Source of the DNA: Micromonospora sp. H61
Lineage (GTDB): Bacteria; Actinomycetota; Actinomycetes; Mycobacteriales; Micromonosporaceae
Direction of reading: 5' to 3'
NCBI RefSeq assembly: GCF_018070325.1
Contig: NZ_JAGPXY010000011.1
Location: 1 to 64,000, forward strand
DNA length: 64,000 bases
Position 1 is the stretch's first letter. Every line of letters begins with the position of its first letter. Shown here in pieces: positions 8,671 through 18,333 of this stretch. Below the pieces are notes generated by a model that had not been told where the DNA came from, searched no databases, and worked only from the letters and a program-made list of their open reading frames with translations. The position numbers and the translations under genes are program-made.

Positions 8671-11600
8671 TCAGCGCTCTGCGACCACCGTCGCGCCAGT
8701 CAACTCGGCGAGGCGACGTTCGGCCTCGAAGCGCTCCGGCACGCCCATCCGTCGGAAGATCGCCAACGCCCGCTCCCAGTGCCGTCGGGCCTCGGCCGGG
8801 TCGATGCGGGCGAAGTGTTCGGCGAGCCCTGCCAACGCTCGACCCTGCTCGTGGGGGTGCGCGATCCGAGTGGCCAACCGCAACGCCTCCTGGTGCACCT
8901 CGAACGCCTCGCCACCTCGCCCCTGCGCCAGCAGGGTGCGCCCGAGTTCGTTGAGCGCAGCCGCCTCGACGTGTCGCTCCCCCGAACCGATCGACAGCTT
9001 CCGGGCCAACTCGTGCTCCTGCTGGGCCTCCACCAGACGACCCAGACCGCGATAGGCGATCCCGAGGTCGTTGCGCACCTCGGCCTCGGCGTACCGGTGG
9101 CCGGTGCGATCGCGCAGGGCCAAGGAGGCCAGGAGAATTCGGATCGCCTGCGGAAGGTCACCCATCCGGAGGCGTACGGCGCCGATGTGGCTGAGAGCGT
9201 TGAGGGTGTGGAACTCGTCGGAGTTCGTTCGGGCCCACGCCAGGTGCAGGCGGTGGATCCGCAGCGCCTCCTCGTAACGGCCCAGGGCCGTCAGTGCGAT
9301 GCCGAGATTCGGCAGCACCATCGGCACCCTGACGTTGCCGTACCCCTTGTAGTCACGCAGGCACTCCAGACCGACCGTCACCGCTTCGGCCAGATTGCCG
9401 CTCCACCAGTAGACGGCGGCGAGATTGGCGCGGTATCGAGCCGCGTTCAGCGCGTCCCGCGACTCTCCGGCTAGGGCGACAGCGCGGGTCAGATGGTGCA
9501 GCGCTGCCCGGTTGTCGCCGGTCCGAACGTATCCGGAAGCGAGGTAGTTGTTCATCAATGCCATTGCGCCGACGTCCCCGGATGCCTCCGCTGCGGTCAG
9601 CGCGTGCCGGTGGGTCGTGATGATGTCCTCGAAGTACCCGCGGATGTAACACAATCGCCAGAGAGCGCGGGCCAGTCGCCAGGAGTGCTCGTGGAAGCCC
9701 TCATCAAGTGCTGACCTCACCATCGTCACCAGGTCCGTCCGCTCCGTCTCCAACCAGTCGGCGGTGGGCTCCCCGATCGCGTCGATCAACTCGGGTCGCG
9801 CGAACGGAAGATGTGTGACGCGAGATCCCAGGTCGTTGAACTCCAGCGTCTTGGCGACCCTCAGTGCCATCTCCAGGGTGAAATCGAACAGGTTTTCCAG
9901 CCCGGCCTTTCGGTCGCTCGCGGAGTCGGTGCGCGAACACAGTTCGATGGAGTACTGCCGCATGAGGTCGTGCAGTCGATATCGCGTCGAGTCCAGATCC
10001 TCCACCAGGTTCCTGTCGACGAGGTCGTCGAGCGCCGCGCGAGCTTCCGCGATCGTCAGACCGGTCAGCGCTGCTACTGCCGGTGTGCTGAAGCGGCTAC
10101 CGGGATACAGGCCCAGGAATCGGAAGACACGCTTGGTCGAACTCGGAAGAGGCTCGTAGGAAGCGGCGAAGGCCCCGGTGACGGTGCTCTCTTCCTGGGC
10201 CAGATGGTGCAGCACCGGAACCTCGCCGGCCATCTGCCCGGCAAGGTCCGCCAACCGCCAGCCGCGCCGATGCGCCAGCCTGGCACCCGCCAGCCGGATC
10301 GCCAGTGGGAGGTACCCGCACCGGCGCACCACTTCGGCGGCCGCATCCGATTCGGCTTCGATCCTGTCCCGACCGACACTCAGGCTGAGGAGTTCCAAGC
10401 TCTCCCGGGGGTTGAGGAGCGGGAGCGTCTGCGAGGGCCCGACATCCGGGTGGGTCAGACGCCGCCGTGAGGTCACCAGCACGACGGTGGTCGGCTCGAC
10501 CGGCAGCAGGGGCATGATCTGCTCGCTGCTCGCCGCGTTGTCGAGCACTATCACTGATCGCCGACGTGCCAGTTCCTGCCGCCACAACTCCACCCTGTCG
10601 TCGAACTCCACCGGCACACGGCCAGCCGGAACGCCCATCTGTCGTAGCAGCGAGGCCAGAGCACTCGCCGGCTCCACCCGGTTCTTCTCGCCGTGCCCGC
10701 ACAAGTCGATAAACAGCGCGGCGTCCGGGTATCGATCGGACAGCCGGCGGGCCAGATGCACGGCGAGGGTCGTCTTGCCGCTACCCGCCATGCCGTCGAT
10801 GATGTGCACGGCTGGCACCCGCTCTTCGATCCGCCTGGTCTCCGCCAGCAGTCGCGACACCACGTCCTCCCTGCCGACGAAGTCGGTGACCGCTCGGGGG
10901 AGGTGATCCACCAGGTCGGGCTGAGGCGCTCTTGCGGAGACCGGGACATCGACTGTGGAAGTTGGGTTCGAAACACGACGGGCGCTCTGGCCAGCCGGAC
11001 GGGATGCGGCGCGGTTCGCCGGCGGCCGGGATGGCACCGCCGAAACGATCGTGCGGTGGAGAGCCTGGAGGTCGGAACCCGGGAGGACGCCGAGTTCGGC
11101 CATCAGCTTCGCCCGAACCTCGTCGTACGTGACGAGCGCACCCGCGTGGTCGCCGCGCTCGTGCAGCGCCCGCGCGAGGAGAACGTACGCCGGTTCCCGG
11201 AGGGGATGACGGGCGATGACCTCCCGCAACAGGGGGATCGCCTGGTCGCCCCGTCCCGCCCTGAGCTGCGCGTCGGCAAGGAGTTCCACGGCCAGCAGGC
11301 GTCCCTCCTCGGCGGCCATCACGCGCGCGCCGAGCACAGGCCCGAGCGTGATGCCGGCGAGCATCGCACCCCGCCAGCGCGCCACGGCGGACCCCAACCG
11401 TTCCAGAGCGCGGTCGACGTGGCCGGCTATCAGGGCTTCGCGACCCGCTACGCACTCCATCTCGAAGCGAAACACGTCAATAGCTTCCGGCCCAAGGGTG
11501 AGCCGGTAGCCGCTCTGCTGTCTAACGAGGACGCCCCGACCAGACTGGAAAGCCTCGAAGGTTCGGCGCAGATTGGCGGCGTAGGTCCGTACGTTCGCCA

Positions 11601-11775
11601 CTGCGGAGCGCGGCGGACCGTCCGGCCACAGCTCGTCGACCAGGTCGTTGAGGGTCACCAGTTGCCCGGGTTGGACCGCGAGCATCGCGAGGACAGCCTG
11701 CTGTTTGGGCGTACCCAGGTGCAGCTTGCGAGCAAGCAGTTGCACCGAGAGGCCGCCCAGAAGTTGAATCTCCAC
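8671..11775 (-). CDS. AfsR-type SARP regulator (winged helix - BTAD - NB-ARC - TPR)
   Basis: 1034 residues from GTG (VEIQLLGGLSVQL). Residues 1-95 form an OmpR-like winged helix (GTPKQQAVLAMLAVQPGQLV, DELWPDGPPRSAVANVRTY). Residues 95-240 are the bacterial transcriptional activator domain (AEEGRLLAVELLADAQLRAG, LREPAYVLLARALHERGDHAGAL). An NB-ARC/STAND ATPase follows with Walker A GMAGSGKTT near 327-335, SVIVLDNAASSEQIMPLLP and a winged helix RYRLHDLMRQYS. The C-terminal third has TPR-like helices (LPNLGIALTALGRYEEALRI, LNELGRTLLAQGRGGEAFEV). Such proteins activate secondary-metabolite or developmental genes; no biosynthetic cluster lies beside it here, so the target is unknown. Confidence 0.92.
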   Translation of the reverse strand: MEIQLLGGLSVQLLARKLHLGTPKQQAVLAMLAVQPGQLVTLNDLVDELWPDGPPRSAVANVRTYAANLRRTFEAFQSGRGVLVRQQSGYRLTLGPEAIDVFRFEMECVAGREALIAGHVDRALERLGSAVARWRGAMLAGITLGPVLGARVMAAEEGRLLAVELLADAQLRAGRGDQAIPLLREVIARHPLREPAYVLLARALHERGDHAGALVTYDEVRAKLMAELGVLPGSDLQALHRTIVSAVPSRPPANRAASRPAGQSARRVSNPTSTVDVPVSARAPQPDLVDHLPRAVTDFVGREDVVSRLLAETRRIEERVPAVHIIDGMAGSGKTTLAVHLARRLSDRYPDAALFIDLCGHGEKNRVEPASALASLLRQMGVPAGRVPVEFDDRVELWRQELARRRSVIVLDNAASSEQIMPLLPVEPTTVVLVTSRRRLTHPDVGPSQTLPLLNPRESLELLSLSVGRDRIEAESDAAAEVVRRCGYLPLAIRLAGARLAHRRGWRLADLAGQMAGEVPVLHHLAQEESTVTGAFAASYEPLPSSTKRVFRFLGLYPGSRFSTPAVAALTGLTIAEARAALDDLVDRNLVEDLDSTRYRLHDLMRQYSIELCSRTDSASDRKAGLENLFDFTLEMALRVAKTLEFNDLGSRVTHLPFARPELIDAIGEPTADWLETERTDLVTMVRSALDEGFHEHSWRLARALWRLCYIRGYFEDIITTHRHALTAAEASGDVGAMALMNNYLASGYVRTGDNRAALHHLTRAVALAGESRDALNAARYRANLAAVYWWSGNLAEAVTVGLECLRDYKGYGNVRVPMVLPNLGIALTALGRYEEALRIHRLHLAWARTNSDEFHTLNALSHIGAVRLRMGDLPQAIRILLASLALRDRTGHRYAEAEVRNDLGIAYRGLGRLVEAQQEHELARKLSIGSGERHVEAAALNELGRTLLAQGRGGEAFEVHQEALRLATRIAHPHEQGRALAGLAEHFARIDPAEARRHWERALAIFRRMGVPERFEAERRLAELTGATVVAER

Positions 11776-11779
11776 CCGT

Positions 11780-11798
11780 CCCCCTGCTTCAGCGGGGT
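11780..11798 (-). promoter_or_regulatory. Hairpin covering the SARP ribosome-binding site
   Basis: On the minus strand CCCCGCT-GA-AGCAGGGG forms a short stem whose 3' arm is the G-rich Shine-Dalgarno stretch, about five bases before the GTG start at 11775. It could mask ribosome access; this is inference from base pairing only. Confidence 0.35.
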
Positions 11799-11800
11799 AT

Positions 11801-12055
11801 TCAGCCGATCACGGAACGAAGCTTACGGGCACCTGATGTAACGCCCGATGCCATCAAGCCGCCGATGTGAACGCTCCCGCGGCCATCCGCTGTGACGGCG
11901 CCGACGAGTGCAATGCGAACATTGCAAGAACCATCTGCCGCCTCAGCGTTCGCGACTCCAACCGCAGCATCGAAAGAAGGAGCGAAAGCGAGTTTCGGCA
12001 CCGCCCCCTCGGCCCCGACGCCGGGAACGGCCCCGTGGAGTGCCACCATCATCAA
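11801..12055 (-). CDS. Possible small protein upstream of the SARP gene (doubtful)
   Basis: An 84-residue frame starting MMMVALHGAVPG and ending 25 bp before the SARP start. It is rich in Ala, Gly and Val with a single Cys and no recognised domain. No convincing ribosome-binding site precedes it. It might be a chance frame in the SARP leader; kept only because the orientation and spacing would suit co-transcription. Confidence 0.2.
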   Translation of the reverse strand: MMMVALHGAVPGVGAEGAVPKLAFAPSFDAAVGVANAEAADGSCNVRIALVGAVTADGRGSVHIGGLMASGVTSGARKLRSVIG

Positions 12056-12510
12056 TGTTCATCTGCGAACGGTTGCGCCCACAGTCGACGAAGGGGACTC
12101 CTGGCTGAAGTTGAGGAGCGGTTGACCGAATCGGCGGATGAGTTGCGGCACCGCAGCACCCACACTGAGGGCGCGGTCTAATCAGTCGGCACGGCTCGCG
12201 ACATTCCGCAACGGACCGGATGCAACAGGCGAGCATCCCAGCGCTCTCCGCACCGGAACGCAAACAGAATGTCACTTATGCGGACAGGATTAACTAATGT
12301 TGAGGATAACGACATTTATCATCCCTAACTAGGGCCAAACCCATTTAAGCTCCATTCGTAGAGAGTCGGCGCCAACGAAGACCGACATCCACACGAAGGA
12401 GAGGGTGGGTGAAATGCGCGGAAACGAGTGGGGCTGACATCGGTGCAGGACTTCTGCATCGCTCGGCGATATGGTTGCGAGAACGACAGGCGAGGTAATC
12501 CAGGAGTTGC

Positions 12511-15033
12511 GTGGCCTCTTCACAACGACGCGATGACGGGACCGATCGACGGCTACGGCTGATCGTCGGTCTCCTCGTCGTTGCTGCCACGATCGTTGCG
12601 CTCGCCTCCCTGAGACTGACCTTCCCCGCGGCCGATGCTCCGACACCCGACGGAGCAACCCTGGTAACGCTCACCGCCATGATCGCGTTGGGTGCGTTCG
12701 TCAAGACGCGCGTACGTGTCCGGTCCACGGTGCACCTGATCAGTTGGAGCGAGGCGGCGATCGTCATCGCGGCCGCCATTGCCCCCATTCCATGGGTGGT
12801 GCTCTGCACCTGCATCGGGATCACCATCGCCTCGGCCCGTCTACCACCGATCAAGCTGGCCTTCGGCGTTGGCAAGAACATCCTCGTCGCGGCCGGGGCA
12901 GGCATCGCCTTCGCACTGCTCGGTTGGACCTGGCCTGCCATGCAGGCCCCGCAGCTGGTGGGGATCCTGTCGGTCGGGTACCTCCTCGCTGCCTTCCTCG
13001 ACGAGGTGCTGGCGATCCCCGTTATCGCGCTCGCCTCCGGCACCAAGATCTCGACCCAGTTCCGCAGCAACCTGGATCTTCGCCTGGCCGGCTACGCGGT
13101 CCGGTTCGTGGTGGCGGCCCTGACCCTGCTTACCCTCCAGATGGACCCCCGGCTCCTGCTCGCCGTCCCACCCCTGGTCCTGAGCCTGCACCTCGCCTAC
13201 TCCGCGCGCATCCGAGGCCGCACCGAGCAGCAGGCGTGGCAGCGGCTGGCCCGCACCACCGACGCGCTCAACGTGGTCGACCTGGACAACGTCCTCACCA
13301 CAGCCGTCACCCAGGCCGCCGAGTTGTTCTCCGCCGACGAGGTCGAGATCGAGCTGCGCGACGGCGGCCGCACCGTACGCGGCGGCACCGGCGGTATCAC
13401 CTTCGACGGCCCGACCGGCACGCCCACCGACGTGGACGGCACTATCGTCCCCGCGCCGCTGGAAGGCCACGACCGGACGGTCGACGTCGGCATGCTTCGA
13501 CTGCGCTTCCGCGGCCCGGTGCAGCTCTCCGAGCGGGAGCAGTACACCCTGCGCACCTTCGCCTCCGCGCTCTGCACCGCCGTCCGCAACGCCCAGGCGT
13601 ACGCCGAACTGGCCCGGGTCGCCGACGAGCACGCGTACGCGGCCTCGCACGACGCGCTGACCGGCCTGGCCAACCGCCGGCACCTCCTCGACGAGGGCAC
13701 CGAACAGTTGAGCACCCGCCATGCCGACGGGGTGACCGCGCTGGTGCTGATCGACCTCAACCATTTCAAGGAAGTCAACGACACGCTCGGGCATGCCGCC
13801 GGCGACCAGGTGCTGGTGCAGGTGGCCGACCGGTTGCGGGGTGCGGCCCAGCCGAGCGACCTGGTGGCCCGCCTCGGCGGCGACGAGTTCGCCGTACTCA
13901 TGCGCGGTCTGCCGGCCCCGGCGGTCGCCGCGCACCGGGCCGAGACGCTGCTCGCCACCCTGCACGAGCCGTTCGAGTTGGACGGCATGCGAATCAGTGT
14001 CGAAGCCAGCGGCGGGATCTCCGGCGCCCCGTCCAACGGCGGAATGGCCGAGTTGCTGCGCCGCGCCGACGTGGCCATGTACCAGGCGAAGCGGGCCGGG
14101 CAGCGGATCGCCACGTACGCCCCGACCCGCGACACCGCCGACCTCGGTCGCCTCACCCTGGGCGGTGACCTGCCGCGCGCGGTCGCCGACCACGAGTTCG
14201 TCGTCAACTTCCAACCGATCGTCGACCTCGGCACCGGTGAGGTGACCAGCGCTGAGGCGCTGGCCCGCTGGCACCACCCCACCCACGGCCTGATCGACCC
14301 GCTGCGGTTCCTGGAGGCGGTGGAACGGTCCGGCCTGCTACCGGCCTTCGCCGAAGCGATCCTCGACCAGGCGCTGATCGCGGCGGTGAGTTGGCGCGAC
14401 GCCGGCTTCGACATACCGGTCGCTGTCAACGTGTCCCCGCGCAGCCTGCTCGACGCGCGGTTCCCCGGCTCGGTGCTGGCCCGCCTCAGAGCCCACGACC
14501 TACCACCCGACCGGCTGGTCCTGGAGTTGACCGAGACGCTGACCCTCAGCCAACTCGACGTGGTCGACCGGGTGCTCAGCCGGCTACGCGACGAGGGAGT
14601 CCGGTTGGCGTTGGACGACTTCGGCACCGGCTACTCCTCCCTCTCGCTGCTCTCCCGTATCCCGGTTCACGAGCTGAAGATCGACCGGAGCTTCGTGACG
14701 ACGATGGAGAGTTCGGCGGAGGCCGCCGCCGTCATCCGCTCCACCCTCGACCTGGGCCGCAGCCTGGACCTGGACGTGGTGGCCGAGGGCGTGGAGAGCG
14801 AGCCGCAGCGGCGTGCCCTCTGGGAGTTGGGCTGCGTCGCCGGCCAGGGCCATCTGTTCGCCCGGCCGATGCCGTCCGGCACCCTGCTCGCGGCGATGCA
14901 GCGCGGCTCGGGCGGCCGACCGGGCGCCCTCGCCGCGCCGCTGCACGACACCGGGGCGGTGATCCGGTTGAGCCAGAACCGCCGCCAGGCCGGCCGCTCC
15001 AGGCCCGACCGCCTGCCACACCTGCCCGCCTGA
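12511..15033 (+). CDS. Membrane-bound GGDEF-EAL cyclic-di-GMP turnover protein
   Basis: 840 residues with a GTG start (VASSQRRDDG). Residues 20-210 carry about six to seven membrane segments. A GAF-like segment follows at roughly 235-375 (ARTTDALNVVDLDNVLTTAV). The GGDEF domain has DALTGLANRR and an intact LGGDEFAVL at about 455-463. The EAL domain has SAEALARWHHP near 580, LELTETLTL, DDFGTGYSSL near 702 and LKIDRSFV, so both active sites appear intact. It could make or degrade c-di-GMP. The N-terminal sensor ligand is unknown. The next gene begins 50 bp after its stop. Confidence 0.92.
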   Translation: MASSQRRDDGTDRRLRLIVGLLVVAATIVALASLRLTFPAADAPTPDGATLVTLTAMIALGAFVKTRVRVRSTVHLISWSEAAIVIAAAIAPIPWVVLCTCIGITIASARLPPIKLAFGVGKNILVAAGAGIAFALLGWTWPAMQAPQLVGILSVGYLLAAFLDEVLAIPVIALASGTKISTQFRSNLDLRLAGYAVRFVVAALTLLTLQMDPRLLLAVPPLVLSLHLAYSARIRGRTEQQAWQRLARTTDALNVVDLDNVLTTAVTQAAELFSADEVEIELRDGGRTVRGGTGGITFDGPTGTPTDVDGTIVPAPLEGHDRTVDVGMLRLRFRGPVQLSEREQYTLRTFASALCTAVRNAQAYAELARVADEHAYAASHDALTGLANRRHLLDEGTEQLSTRHADGVTALVLIDLNHFKEVNDTLGHAAGDQVLVQVADRLRGAAQPSDLVARLGGDEFAVLMRGLPAPAVAAHRAETLLATLHEPFELDGMRISVEASGGISGAPSNGGMAELLRRADVAMYQAKRAGQRIATYAPTRDTADLGRLTLGGDLPRAVADHEFVVNFQPIVDLGTGEVTSAEALARWHHPTHGLIDPLRFLEAVERSGLLPAFAEAILDQALIAAVSWRDAGFDIPVAVNVSPRSLLDARFPGSVLARLRAHDLPPDRLVLELTETLTLSQLDVVDRVLSRLRDEGVRLALDDFGTGYSSLSLLSRIPVHELKIDRSFVTTMESSAEAAAVIRSTLDLGRSLDLDVVAEGVESEPQRRALWELGCVAGQGHLFARPMPSGTLLAAMQRGSGGRPGALAAPLHDTGAVIRLSQNRRQAGRSRPDRLPHLPA

Positions 15034-15083
15034 GCAGGCATCGCCCCGCTGCCCGGGCAGTCCGGTCTGCCAGACTGTCGCGC

Positions 15084-16448
15084 GTGATCGTCGACGACCC
15101 GACCGCCCACCGCAGTCGCTGGCACTGGCGCACGCTCGACAACGCCGCCGGCGGACTCGCCCTCGACCTGGGCCTCTACGCGGTGTCGGCAACCTTCGCC
15201 GCGATCACCGCGGTCACGTCCACCCTGCTGCCGCACCGCGCCTGGGGAGCGGTCGCCGCCGTCGGCTACCTGCTGGCAACGCTGACGGTGATCGCCCAAC
15301 TTCTGCTGCGTCGACGCTCTCCAACCTCCCGGCTGACCGGTCTGCCAGCCCGCTGGGCGGTCACCGGTCTCGCCTGGGCCACCACCACGCTGCTGCCGCT
15401 GGCTTGGCAGAGCATCGACCGGGCCGGTGGGCGCACCGACCGGGCCCAGGAGGAGGTGCTGGTCGTGGAGCAGGCCGGCAGCCGCCTCCTGGAACACGGC
15501 ACGCCCTACCTCGGACCCGACGCCATCGCCGCCCTGCCACCGGGCGAGCAACTGATGGGCTACACCCCGTACCAGCCCGGCATGGCGATGTTCGGCCTGC
15601 CCAGGGCGCTGCTCGACACCTGGTGGACCGACTCCCGGGTCTGGTTCGCGGTGGGCACCGCCCTGGCGCTCACCCTGGCCGTGGCCGCCCTGCGCGGAGC
15701 ACCGGCCACCACGGGCGAGGCCACCGCCGGCCAGGCCACCACCGCCGCGACCCACCGACGGGACGCCGCCCTGCTGCGCGGCGTGCAGGCCGCCACCGTA
15801 CTGCCGATCTGTGCCCTCACCCTCGCCACCGGCGGCGACGACCTACCCGTACTCGCGCTCTGCCTGCTTGCCCTCGCGTTCGCCGCCGCCGACCGACCCG
15901 GCCGGGCCGGCCTCGCGGTCGGACTCGCCGGCGCGCTGAAGCTGTTCGCCTGGCCGGTAGCCCTGGTCCTGATCGTCTGGGGCCTGACCCGACGCGCCGG
16001 CACCCGAGTCGCCGTCGGCGCGATCGGACTGCCCATCGCCGCACTACTGCCGGCGCTGCTGGTGGACCGCGACGCGCTCACCGAGAACGTGCTGCGCTTC
16101 CCCCTCGGCCACGGGCTGGTCACCAGCCCAGCACAGTCCCCGTTCCCCGGCTACCTGATCGCCAGCGCGCTACCCGCCGGCCGGCTGATCGCCGCCGGGC
16201 TGCTGGTCGCCGCCGGATTGGCCATCGCCGTCCGGCTCGCCCGCCGCCCGCCCCGCACCGCCGTCGCCACCGCGCTCATCTGCGGGTACGGGCTGCTCGC
16301 CGCCATCGCCCTGATGCCCTCGACCCGCTTCGGCTACCTGCTGTACCCGCTGGCCCTGCTGACCTGGGCTCCCGCCCTACGCCGACCAAGCGACACACCG
16401 ACCGTCGCGATTGCCGATGAGCGAACCGGTCGGACCACTTCGGCGTAA
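15084..16448 (+). CDS. Polytopic membrane protein, GT87/DUF2029-like
   Basis: 454 residues from the GTG at 15084; the frame is open further left but overlaps the GGDEF-EAL gene. About ten hydrophobic segments are visible. The loop after the third segment contains GTPYLGPDAIAAL and GYTPYQPGMAMFGLPRAL, and later LAGALKLFAWPVALVLIVWGL resembles the conserved K-W/P helix of GT-C glycosyltransferases. The C-terminus PSTRFGYLLYPLALLTWAP also fits that group. The acceptor and donor are unknown. It is probably co-transcribed with the c-di-GMP gene and the phosphoribosyltransferase gene, from which it is separated by 41 bp. Confidence 0.75.
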   Translation: MIVDDPTAHRSRWHWRTLDNAAGGLALDLGLYAVSATFAAITAVTSTLLPHRAWGAVAAVGYLLATLTVIAQLLLRRRSPTSRLTGLPARWAVTGLAWATTTLLPLAWQSIDRAGGRTDRAQEEVLVVEQAGSRLLEHGTPYLGPDAIAALPPGEQLMGYTPYQPGMAMFGLPRALLDTWWTDSRVWFAVGTALALTLAVAALRGAPATTGEATAGQATTAATHRRDAALLRGVQAATVLPICALTLATGGDDLPVLALCLLALAFAAADRPGRAGLAVGLAGALKLFAWPVALVLIVWGLTRRAGTRVAVGAIGLPIAALLPALLVDRDALTENVLRFPLGHGLVTSPAQSPFPGYLIASALPAGRLIAAGLLVAAGLAIAVRLARRPPRTAVATALICGYGLLAAIALMPSTRFGYLLYPLALLTWAPALRRPSDTPTVAIADERTGRTTSA

Positions 16449-16489
16449 CTTACGAGCGAAACGGCGCGCCAGGGCGTAGACCTGAAGGC

Positions 16490-17122
16490 ATGACCACGTA
16501 CCTCGACCGGGCCGACGCCGGCCGGGTGCTCTCCGAACGGCTCACCGCACTCATCGGCGAACCGGACGTCGTCGTCCTGGGCCTCGTCCGTGGCGGCGTG
16601 CCGGTCGCCCGGGTCGTCGCCGAACGCCTCGGCGCACCACTGGACGTGCTGGTCGTCCGCAAGCTCGGCATGCCGTGGGCCCGGGAGGTCGCCTTCGGCG
16701 CACTCGGGCCGGGTGGTGTGCAGGTGCTCAACGACGCGGTGGCCAGCCGACTCAGCAGCGACGACATCGCCGAGGTGCGCCGCCGGGAGCAGGCCGAACT
16801 GGAGCGCCGGGAACGGCTCTACCGGGGCGACCGCCCACAGTTGGACCTCACCGGGCGGACGGCCGTGATCGTCGACGACGGCCTCGCCACCGGCGCAACC
16901 GCCCGCGTCGCCGTCGAAGTCGTCCGCCAACTCGGGGCACACCGCGTCGTCGTCGCGGTCCCGGTCGGCGCGCAGGAGGCGTACGAACTGCTCGCCGCCG
17001 AGGCCGACCAGATCATCTGCGCGCAACGCCCGGCGGATTTCGGCGCGGTCAGCGTCTACTACGACGATTTCCACGAGGTGTCCGACGAAGAAGTCACCGA
17101 GGCGCTCACAGCAACTGCATAG
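16490..17122 (+). CDS. Phosphoribosyltransferase domain protein
   Basis: 210 residues, ATG start preceded by CTGAAGG. The PRPP-binding signature is TAVIVDDGLATGATARVAV near 123-141, with the two acidic residues and the T-G-x-T loop intact. The N-terminus VVVLGLVRGGVPVARVVAE and VLVVRKLGMPWAREVAFGAL match the stand-alone predicted phosphoribosyltransferases (COG1926 type) found beside hydrolase or erythromycin-esterase-like genes. The base substrate is unknown. Confidence 0.88.
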   Translation: MTTYLDRADAGRVLSERLTALIGEPDVVVLGLVRGGVPVARVVAERLGAPLDVLVVRKLGMPWAREVAFGALGPGGVQVLNDAVASRLSSDDIAEVRRREQAELERRERLYRGDRPQLDLTGRTAVIVDDGLATGATARVAVEVVRQLGAHRVVVAVPVGAQEAYELLAAEADQIICAQRPADFGAVSVYYDDFHEVSDEEVTEALTATA

Positions 17123-17144
17123 AAATACCGGGTACCGTCGGGCG

Positions 17145-17528
17145 ATGAGTAGCCTCACCTGTCCCAAGTGTCACGGAGAAATGCGCCAGTACGAGCGCAG
17201 CGGCGTCGTCATCGACCAGTGCGGGGAGTGCCGAGGCATCTTCCTGGACCGCGGCGAGCTGGAGAAGCTGTTCGAGGCGGAGGCCAACTGGAGCCGCCAA
17301 CAGGCCGGCGGCGCGCCAGGGCAGCCCGCGCAGCAGCCGGCCGGCTACCCGCCCCCGCCGCCCCCGGCGCACCAGCCCGGTTACGGCGCCGTCCCGCCGC
17401 CGCCCCCGCCCGCCCACGGCTACCCGCCGCAGCCGGCGTACGGCCACCAGCAGCAACAGCACCACGGCTACCACGGCCACTACCGGCAGAAGAAGCGCAA
17501 GGGCTTCCTCGACGACATGTTCGGCTGA
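17145..17528 (+). CDS. TFIIB-type zinc ribbon protein with Pro/His-rich tail
   Basis: 127 residues. The N-terminal 40 residues form a zinc ribbon with Cys6, Cys9 (CPKC) and Cys26, Cys29 (CGEC) followed by RGIFLDRGELEKLFE, the zf-TFIIB signature. The rest is a low-complexity tail with Pro runs, Gln/His blocks (HQQQQHHGYHGHY) and a basic end RQKKRKGFLDDMFG. Members are probably nucleic-acid or protein binding; no enzymatic role is known. The start is 22 bp after the phosphoribosyltransferase stop. Confidence 0.85.
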   Translation: MSSLTCPKCHGEMRQYERSGVVIDQCGECRGIFLDRGELEKLFEAEANWSRQQAGGAPGQPAQQPAGYPPPPPPAHQPGYGAVPPPPPPAHGYPPQPAYGHQQQQHHGYHGHYRQKKRKGFLDDMFG

Positions 17529-17590
17529 GCCGGAGCCGACGTTCCGCCCGGGTCGATCCACGCGTCGGCCCGGGCACACCACCCGGGCCG

Positions 17591-18310
17591 TTGATCGTTG
17601 GCGGGGGCGATGCCTCATGCGAGGCTGAATCGTATGACCCGATCCGACCGGACGAGGCGCTGGCCCAGGCGTACGACGGGATCACCGCGGTGGTCGGTCG
17701 CCTGGACGATGCCGGCCTGCAACGAGCCACCCGCTGCCGGGGCTGGGTCATCGCCGACCTGCTCCTGCACGTGCTCGGCGACGCCCAGCGGGCACTCGTC
17801 ACCCTGGCCAGCCCTGTCGACGGCCCCGCCGACGTCGACGACGTGAGCTACTGGCGTGACTTCCCCGGCGATGATGAGAACGCCACCCGACAAGCCTGGT
17901 GGGTCCGCCGATCGGCCGCCGCCTTCGACCGCCCGACCGGCATCGTCGCGCTCTGGCGGGACACCGCGCCGGCGGCGGTCCGCGCCGCCACGTCAGCCGA
18001 CCCCGAGGGGTACGTGACCACCCAGGGACACGTGCTGCGCGTACCCGATTTCCTCGCCACCCTGACCACCGAGGCCGCCGTCCACCACCTCGACCTGACG
18101 CTGGAACTGCCCGACGCGCCGCCGCCCGGCCCACTGGCGGTACGCGTCGCCGTAGCGACCATGGACGGCCTGCTCAGTGACGACACCGTTCGACCCGGCG
18201 CGTGGGACGACCACGACTTCCTGCTGAAGGCCACCGGGGGCGTTCCGCTGACCGACCGGGACCGACTGGAACTGGGTGAGTCGGCGGGCTGGTTCCCACT
18301 GCTCGGCTGA
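17591..18310 (+). CDS. DinB/maleylpyruvate-isomerase N-terminal-like protein
   Basis: About 239 residues. The body shows the four-helix metal-dependent fold typical of mycothiol-dependent enzymes: ATRCRGWVIADLLLHVLGD, with the His of LLHVLGD, and TTEAAVHHLDLTLELPD, with the HHLD metal motif. The start is uncertain: TTG at 17591 is the first plausible in-frame codon, while the ATG at 17634 is in a different frame, so a sequence error or unusual start is possible. Substrate unknown; family members act in thiol-dependent isomerisation or detoxification. Confidence 0.75.
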   Translation: MIVGGGDASCEAESYDPIRPDEALAQAYDGITAVVGRLDDAGLQRATRCRGWVIADLLLHVLGDAQRALVTLASPVDGPADVDDVSYWRDFPGDDENATRQAWWVRRSAAAFDRPTGIVALWRDTAPAAVRAATSADPEGYVTTQGHVLRVPDFLATLTTEAAVHHLDLTLELPDAPPPGPLAVRVAVATMDGLLSDDTVRPGAWDDHDFLLKATGGVPLTDRDRLELGESAGWFPLLG

Positions 18311-18333
18311 CCGACGACGGGTCGCCGCGCCGG

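Larger units (their letters stand above)
11776..12510. other. 735-bp intergenic region, AT-enriched at its right half
   Basis: It separates the leftward SARP gene from the rightward GGDEF-EAL gene. The segment 12255-12365 is clearly richer in A/T than its surroundings (GTTGAGGATAACGACATTTA, CCCATTTAAGC). It holds an imperfect dyad around 12304-12324 and CCCTA-AC-TAGGG at 12323-12334. One weak minus-strand reading frame is listed separately. Otherwise no gene was recognised. Confidence 0.6.

Noticed and set aside
12320..12420. Possible c-di-GMP (GEMM) riboswitch before the GGDEF-EAL gene, because of AGGGCCAAACCC
   Set aside because: The GAAA tetraloop receptor and the GGACGCAAAGC half of the motif are missing, and the P1 helices cannot be formed.
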